This document shows positions 24,592 through 28,194 of a stretch of DNA of 28,194 nt, piece by piece. The stretch comes from Curtobacterium sp. MCPF17_052 (GTDB lineage: Bacteria; Actinomycetota; Actinomycetes; Actinomycetales; Microbacteriaceae), in the NCBI RefSeq assembly GCF_003234085.1, contig NZ_QKSD01000021.1, forward strand, positions 1-28,194, in the 5' to 3' direction. Both the position numbers and the translations under genes were made by a program. Under the pieces are notes generated by a model. It was not told where the DNA came from, did no database searches, and worked only from the letters and a program-made list of their open reading frames with translations. Every line of letters starts with the position of its first letter. Position 1 is the stretch's first letter.

Positions 24592-25050
24592 ATGAGCGAC
24601 AACGACGTGCAGCCGGGTGGTGTCGCCCTCCGCGATCCCCTCTACGGCGCGCCCTTCGCCGAGGCCGTCCGACGGTTCTGGCGGAAGTACACCGTATTCA
24701 CCGGCCGGGCCTCGCGCGCCGAGTTCTGGTGGTGGTGGCTGACCTCGTTCGCGATCGGTCTGGTGCTGCAGCTCGTGCCGCAGGCCTTCACCCCCGATGC
24801 ACCGCTGCTCGAGAACCCCGTCGGGTCCTACCTGTTCGTGCTCTGGGCGCTGATCACCCTCATCGGCGGGCTGGCACTCGGCGCTCGGCGGCTGCACGAC
24901 GCGAACCTGTCCGGGTTCTGGCAGTTCCTGCACGTGCTGCCGGGCATCGGGTCGCTCGTGCTGTTCGTGATGTTCCTGCTGCCGCCGAACGCGAAGGGCA
25001 CGCGGTTCGACGTCCGGCCCGGCACCGCGACGACCACTCGGAAGCGCTAG
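24592..25050 (+). CDS. DUF805 family membrane protein
   Basis: The protein has 152 aa. A short cytoplasmic N-terminus leads into the DUF805 pattern: FWRKYTVFTGRASRAEFWWWWL, then hydrophobic helices (FAIGLVLQLVPQ, YLFVLWALITLIGGLALGARRLHD, FLHVLPGIGSLVLFVMFLLP), and the closing GTRFD motif. ARRLHDANLSGFWQ is the most conserved segment. The function of the family is unknown. ATG at 24592 follows a G-rich ribosome site (GGGGGG); an upstream GTG would add four residues. Its TAG stop shares CTAG with the stop of the convergent alkyltransferase-like gene. Confidence 0.92.
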   Translation: MSDNDVQPGGVALRDPLYGAPFAEAVRRFWRKYTVFTGRASRAEFWWWWLTSFAIGLVLQLVPQAFTPDAPLLENPVGSYLFVLWALITLIGGLALGARRLHDANLSGFWQFLHVLPGIGSLVLFVMFLLPPNAKGTRFDVRPGTATTTRKR

Positions 25051-25424
25051 CCTCCGAGGCCGTCGGGCTCGTCGGGCTCGTCGGGCGGACCGTCGTCTGT
25101 CCAGCCGTCCCCGGACGGTGACCAGCGCGCCCGCCGCATGTCGAGCCTCCAGGACGCGCCGTCCCGCGACCACCGGAGCGGCGTGCCCTCGACGCGGTAC
25201 TGCTCCAGTGCGCGCGCCTCGTGGTGGACCGGCGGCAGCCCACCGGAACGGACGACCCGCCACCACGGCAGGTCCGAGCCCTCGTGCGCCATCACCTTGC
25301 CGACCGCGCGGGACGCACGCGAGCCGAGCACCGCGGCGACGTCGCCGTACGTCATGACCCGCGCCGGCGGGATGGCCCGGACGACCGCGGCGACCTCGGC
25401 CCCGAAGTCGACCGGTTCCGGCAC
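25047..25424 (-). CDS. Alkyltransferase-like protein (MGMT DNA-binding domain, no active-site Cys)
   Basis: The 125-aa protein corresponds to the C-terminal DNA-binding domain of O6-alkylguanine transferase: VMTYGDVAAVLG (Tyr26), RAVGKVMAH (the Arg that flips the base) and RYRVEG-type end. The active-site PCHR motif is replaced by P53-W-W-R56-V-V, so the protein cannot accept an alkyl group. Known ATL proteins with PWHR bind O6-alkylguanine and flag it for excision repair. The C-terminal 20 residues are a Pro-Asp-Glu tail encoded by short 9-bp repeats (DEPDEPD). The GTG start shares one base with the stop of the upstream GNAT (TAGTG), implying co-translation. Confidence 0.9.
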   Translation of the reverse strand: MPEPVDFGAEVAAVVRAIPPARVMTYGDVAAVLGSRASRAVGKVMAHEGSDLPWWRVVRSGGLPPVHHEARALEQYRVEGTPLRWSRDGASWRLDMRRARWSPSGDGWTDDGPPDEPDEPDGLGG

Positions 25425-25876
25425 TACAGCGTCAGGGCCGCGAAGTGGTCGCCGTACTGCGTCTCACCGACGACGGTGAAGCCGATGGCCTCGAAGAACG
25501 CCTCGGGGCTGCCGGTGCCCGGTTCGTAGACGACGGTGAGGCGCTCGAAGCCGCGCTTGCGGGCCTCCTCCGCCAGTCCGTGGACGGCGAAACGACCGAC
25601 CCCGCGCCCCTGCGCGTTGGCCGCGACGTTGACGCGCCAGATGCAGCTGCGGAGTTCCTCCTGCGCGTTCTCGGCGTCGAAGCTGCCGACGATGAGGCCG
25701 ACGACCTCGTCCCCGTCCAGGACCACGCGGGGCCAGGCGGCGCTCGGCTTGACGTCCGACTCGGCCTGCGCGTACGAGGTGGGCTGGACGAACTGCTCCT
25801 GCCCCGGCTTCAGGGTCAGGGAGTTGGCCGCGGCGACGGTCGCTGCGGAGAGTTCTTCGAGGCGGAGGTCCGTCAT
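25424..25876 (-). CDS. GNAT family N-acetyltransferase
   Basis: The protein has 150 aa. The acetyl-CoA loop VAANAQGRGVGRFAV matches Q/RxxGxG well, preceded by WRVNV and followed by GSPEAFFEAIGF, the usual motif B. GQEQFVQPTSYAQAES near the N-terminus resembles the subgroup related to spermine/spermidine acetyltransferases (as in Bacillus BltD), so a polyamine or small amine substrate is possible but not shown. It starts at ATG 25874-25876 behind a leaderless-type -10 box and is co-transcribed with the ATL gene. It is divergent from the ROK regulator across 80 bp. Confidence 0.9.
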   Translation of the reverse strand: MTDLRLEELSAATVAAANSLTLKPGQEQFVQPTSYAQAESDVKPSAAWPRVVLDGDEVVGLIVGSFDAENAQEELRSCIWRVNVAANAQGRGVGRFAVHGLAEEARKRGFERLTVVYEPGTGSPEAFFEAIGFTVVGETQYGDHFAALTL

Positions 25877-25883
25877 GTCGGTC

Positions 25884-25889
25884 AGGGTA
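25884..25889 (-). promoter_or_regulatory. Leaderless -10 box of the second GNAT gene
   Basis: TACCCT on the minus strand ends 7 nt before the ATG. No ribosome site is present. Confidence 0.6.
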
Positions 25890-25944
25890 ACGGTGCAGGC
25901 GGGTGAGAAGCCAGCGATGCGCCGGAGCCGTCGTCACACGGCGG

Positions 25945-25950
25945 TATGGT
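25945..25950 (+). promoter_or_regulatory. Leaderless -10 box of the ROK regulator gene
   Basis: TATGGT ends 6 nt before the ATG at 25957. The whole divergent promoter region with the GNAT gene is only 80 bp (25877-25956). Confidence 0.6.
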
Positions 25951-25956
25951 CGCGGG

Positions 25957-27276
25957 ATGGCGGAGCATCGGCGTGGGGCGAACCTGCCGTCGTTGGGTGG
26001 GTTCAACCGCACGGTCGTGCTGGATGCCGTCCGCCGGTCGCCGGAGGGCCTGAGCCGCGTCGAACTCGCGGCCCGGACGGGCCTCAGCCCACAGACCGTC
26101 TCGAACGTCACGCGGTTCCTCATCGACGCCGGCATGATCGTCGAGTCCGGAACTGTCGTCTCCGGCCGCGGCAAGCCGCGCACGATCCTCAGACTGGAGG
26201 CGCGGAGCCGGTTCGCGATCGGCGTGCACGTCGATCCCGCCGTCGTCACGTACGTGTTGCTCGACCTCGCCGGCGCGGTCGTCGCCGAGTCGACCACCTC
26301 GACGCCGAGCGCCGAGGACCCGGACCAGGTCGTCCGCACCATGGCCGCAGCCGTCGACGGGCTCGTCCGCCGGTCCGGCGTCGCGCCGGACACCGTGCTC
26401 GGGGTCGGCATCGCGTCGCCCGGTCCGATCGACGCGGCCGCGGGTGTCGTGCTCGACCCGCCGTTCCTGCCGCGATGGCGGGACGTGGCACTCCGGGACG
26501 CCCTCGGCGACGCCACCGGCTACCCGGTGCTGCTGGAGAAGGACGTCACGGCGGCCGCCGTCGGCGAGATGTTCCTGGCGCGGGAGTCCGCGGCCCGGGA
26601 CTTCGCGTTCGTGTACTTCGGCACCGGCTTCGGCGTCGGGCTCGTCGTCGACCACGAGCCCGTCCGGGGTGCGGGTGCGAACGCCGGGGACGCCGGACAC
26701 ATCATGGTGGACCAGGGGTTCCTCGCGGGGACGCCCGACAGTGCCGGTGGGCGTGGTGAGGTCGGGGCGACGGTGACACCGGACCGGCTCGTGCGGATCG
26801 CCGTGGAGCGCGGGGTGGACCTCGGCGGCGCGGGCGTGGGCGCGGGTGCGGGCAGCGCGGGCGCGGGCGCCGGCGCGGGCAGCGCGGGCGAGGCCGGGGC
26901 GGGCGTCGCGGTGGACCTGGCAGCCGTCGACCGGGCGTGGGACGCCATCGGCGCGGCGATCGCGGCCGGCGACCCGGTCGCGACGACGTTCGCGGCCGAG
27001 GTCGGCACCGTGATGGGACGGGCGGTGGTCGTCATCGTGAACCTGCTCGACGTGGACCGCGTGGTCTTCGGCGGACCGTTCTGGTCCCGGATCGCGACCG
27101 CGGCCCTCCCGGCAGCCGCCGCGGCCATCACCGGGTCCCCGATCCTGGTGCCGAAACACCCGGTGACCGTGGTCGAGAGCCGACGCGGCACGGACGTCGC
27201 CGCGGTCGGGGCGGCCTGCCTGGTGCTCGACGCGGCGCTGTCGCCGCGGGCGAGCACGATGCTCATCGCGCACTGA
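25957..27276 (+). CDS. ROK-family transcriptional regulator (XylR/NagC-like)
   Basis: The protein has 439 aa. The N-terminal winged helix (about 18-80; GLSRVELAARTGLSPQTVSN is the helix-turn-helix) precedes an actin-like ROK sugar-binding domain (about 85-430). IGVHVDPAVVTYVLLDL, GVGIASPGPID, LEKDVTAAAVGE (Asp196 at the catalytic position) and FGTGFGVGLV are ROK motifs. The zinc site is missing: after GHIMVD (His248) the CxCGxxGCxE motif is replaced, and the protein has a single Cys (421). A Gly-Ala-Ser run (about 289-317) interrupts the domain. ATG 25957 is fixed by a leaderless -10 box. Its effector and target are unknown; the divergent GNAT-ATL pair is a possible target. Confidence 0.9.
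   Translation: MAEHRRGANLPSLGGFNRTVVLDAVRRSPEGLSRVELAARTGLSPQTVSNVTRFLIDAGMIVESGTVVSGRGKPRTILRLEARSRFAIGVHVDPAVVTYVLLDLAGAVVAESTTSTPSAEDPDQVVRTMAAAVDGLVRRSGVAPDTVLGVGIASPGPIDAAAGVVLDPPFLPRWRDVALRDALGDATGYPVLLEKDVTAAAVGEMFLARESAARDFAFVYFGTGFGVGLVVDHEPVRGAGANAGDAGHIMVDQGFLAGTPDSAGGRGEVGATVTPDRLVRIAVERGVDLGGAGVGAGAGSAGAGAGAGSAGEAGAGVAVDLAAVDRAWDAIGAAIAAGDPVATTFAAEVGTVMGRAVVVIVNLLDVDRVVFGGPFWSRIATAALPAAAAAITGSPILVPKHPVTVVESRRGTDVAAVGAACLVLDAALSPRASTMLIAH
26822..26911 (+). repeat. Gly-Ala-Ser-coding low-complexity tract in the ROK gene
   Basis: GGC-GCG-GGC-type triplets with the 12-bp phrase GCGGGCAGCGCG seen twice encode GAGVGAGAGSAGAGAGAGSAG. The reading frame is kept. The tract lies just after the position of the lost zinc motif. 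Confidence 0.8.
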
Positions 27277-27291
27277 CGGCGGCGCGCCGGG

Positions 27292-27380
27292 TCCGGTGCG
27301 GCCGTTCGTCCGGTTCGACCGGTCCGACCGGTCCGTCCGGTTCGTCCGGTTCGATCGGTTCGTCCGGTGCGACCGGCGTG
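27292..27380. repeat. 9-bp tandem repeat downstream of the ROK gene
   Basis: About ten copies of a 9-bp unit (TCCGGTTCG or ACCGGTCCG variants) run from 27292 with one 8-bp unit at 27301-27308. The array starts 16 bp after the ROK stop and lies in the 234-bp gap before the PhzF gene. The remaining gap carries near-repeats of CTGAGCGCGAG (about 27415-27441). Confidence 0.85.
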
Positions 27381-27498
27381 GATCCGCGCTGAGCGACACC
27401 CTTCGCGTCGGTCAGCGCGAGCGGGGTCGCTGAGCGCGAGTTCCGGCGTGCGGTCGACGGCGGCACGTGCGGCGCTGGGTGCGGGCGGGTGCCGTCGG

Positions 27499-27504
27499 TA
27501 CGCT
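27499..27504 (+). promoter_or_regulatory. Leaderless -10 box of the PhzF-like gene
   Basis: TACGCT ends 6 nt before the GTG at 27511, supporting that start codon. Confidence 0.6.
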
Positions 27505-27510
27505 CGGACG

Positions 27511-28170
27511 GTGCAGCCCGTCGAGGTCCTCCGGTACACCGCGTTCGCCGACCCGGAGGCCGGTGGTACCGGCGGCAACCCGGCGGGCGTCGTCCTCGAC
27601 GCGGCCGGACTCGGTGACGACGAGATGCTCGCGATCGCCCGACGCGTCGGGTACTCCGAGACCGCGTTCGTCACCGGCGTCGTCGGCGACCGGGTCCGGG
27701 TGCGGTACTTCTCGCCGGCTGCCGAGGTGCCGTTCTGTGGCCATGCGACGGTGGCCCTCGCGGTGGCGATCGCCGAGCGGCAGGGGGCGGGTCGGCGGGT
27801 GTTCGCCACGGCCTCGGGTGACGTCGTCCTGCGGGCGAGCGACACCACGGCCGGTGTCCAGGTCGCGATGACCAGCGTCGGGCCCGCGACCCGGGGCCTG
27901 CCGGACGAACGCCTGATGCCGCTGCTCGCGGTGCTCGGCCTGACGCTGGACGACCTCGACGCGGGGCACCCACCACTCGAGGCCTTCGCCGGCAACTGGC
28001 ACCCCGTGCTCGTCCTGGCCGACCAGGACCTGTTCCACCAGTTCCGGTTTGCGCCCGACGTCCTCGCCGAGCTGATGCGGCGGAGCTCGTGGCCGGCGAC
28101 CGTCACCGTGCTGCACCCTGTCGGCCCGGGCGAGACGGCGGGCCCGGGCCGACAGGGTGCAGCACGGTGA
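27511..28170 (+). CDS. PhzF-family isomerase-like protein, 3' end lost in a fold-back
   Basis: The frame gives 219 aa, shorter than the usual 260-300. The N-terminal family marks are clear: VLRYTAFADPEAGGTGGNPAGVVL and SETAFVTG, with the Glu that acts as the catalytic base in PhzF, then YFSPAAEVPFCGHATVALA. PhzF proteins resemble diaminopimelate epimerase; most members have no known substrate. The C-terminal GxxEDPxTGSA-type motif is absent. From about residue 207 the frame runs into the loop and right arm of a perfect inverted repeat, so the last ~12 residues are the reverse complement of the gene itself. I treat the gene as truncated at the window end. GTG 27511 follows a leaderless -10 box. 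Confidence 0.8.
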   Translation: MQPVEVLRYTAFADPEAGGTGGNPAGVVLDAAGLGDDEMLAIARRVGYSETAFVTGVVGDRVRVRYFSPAAEVPFCGHATVALAVAIAERQGAGRRVFATASGDVVLRASDTTAGVQVAMTSVGPATRGLPDERLMPLLAVLGLTLDDLDAGHPPLEAFAGNWHPVLVLADQDLFHQFRFAPDVLAELMRRSSWPATVTVLHPVGPGETAGPGRQGAAR

Positions 28171-28194
28171 CGGTCGCCGGCCACGAGCTCCGCC
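28079..28194. repeat. Perfect 53-bp terminal inverted repeat (probable assembly fold-back)
   Basis: Bases 28079-28131 are exactly reverse-complementary to 28142-28194, with a 10-nt centre. The right arm ends on the last base of the window. The left arm codes for conserved PhzF sequence and the right arm does not. Confidence 0.95.

Noticed and set aside
27309..27380. Collagen-like Gly-x-x peptide encoded by the 9-bp repeat
   Set aside because: The frame overlaps the end of the ROK gene out of frame, has no start signal, and any 9-bp repeat of this base content would give it.
28142..28194. A natural hairpin telomere or inverted-repeat element at the window end
   Set aside because: The left arm is ordinary conserved PhzF coding sequence, so a copied fold-back read explains it better.

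Overview
The window is very GC-rich (roughly 70% or more by eye) bacterial chromosome. Gene order sucC-sucD-DUF6350/PerM-purN-purH, DUF805, an alkyltransferase-like protein, a PcrA with a C-terminal Tudor-like domain, and many start codons sitting 6-9 nt behind a TAnnnT -10 box all point to an actinobacterium. Protein details suggest Microbacteriaceae, perhaps Curtobacterium; that genus call is inference from memory, not a search. I see no rRNA, tRNA, CRISPR array, transposase or phage structural gene.

Layout. 1-505: gene-free DNA with a diverged ~131-bp tandem repeat and a strong terminator. 506-2743: Bax-inhibitor-1 family membrane protein (minus), then a glycerophosphodiester phosphodiesterase (plus). 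2780-5756: pcrA (plus) convergent with a GNAT acetyltransferase (minus). 5811-9627, all minus: a compact NAD-salvage operon transcribed prs-like > nadV-like > nrtR-like > pdxH. The first three genes overlap by 4 nt (ATGA, GTGA). A perfect 8-5-8 palindrome covers the -35 box of its promoter and is the obvious candidate operator for the NrtR-like regulator. 9682-10860, minus: DUF2236 protein and a small acidic protein. 11222-12853: RecQ-like helicase (minus), divergent from sucCD (13097-15165). 15317-17299: DUF6350/PerM-like membrane protein. 17315-17914: small secreted protein on the opposite strand. 18017-20247: purN-purH. 20298-24474: a leader region with a 32-codon Thr-rich ORF, then a heterodimeric ABC exporter pair. 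24592-25876: DUF805, alkyltransferase-like protein and a second GNAT. 25957-27276: ROK-family regulator. 27511-end: PhzF-like protein cut off by a terminal inverted repeat.

The most interesting system is the prs/nadV/nrtR/pdxH operon. A phage-type PRPP-synthetase-like protein and a NAMPT-like protein are translationally coupled to a catalytically dead Nudix regulator of a family that senses ADP-ribose. This could be ordinary nicotinamide salvage, or an ADP-ribose-triggered NAD repair unit. Other notable points: a class of apparently leaderless promoters in front of nine genes; an 11-mer (GGACGGGAGGC) recurring in terminator stems and gene ends; a ROK regulator lacking its zinc cysteines; and a perfect 53-bp fold-back at the right edge that truncates PhzF and looks like an assembly artefact.
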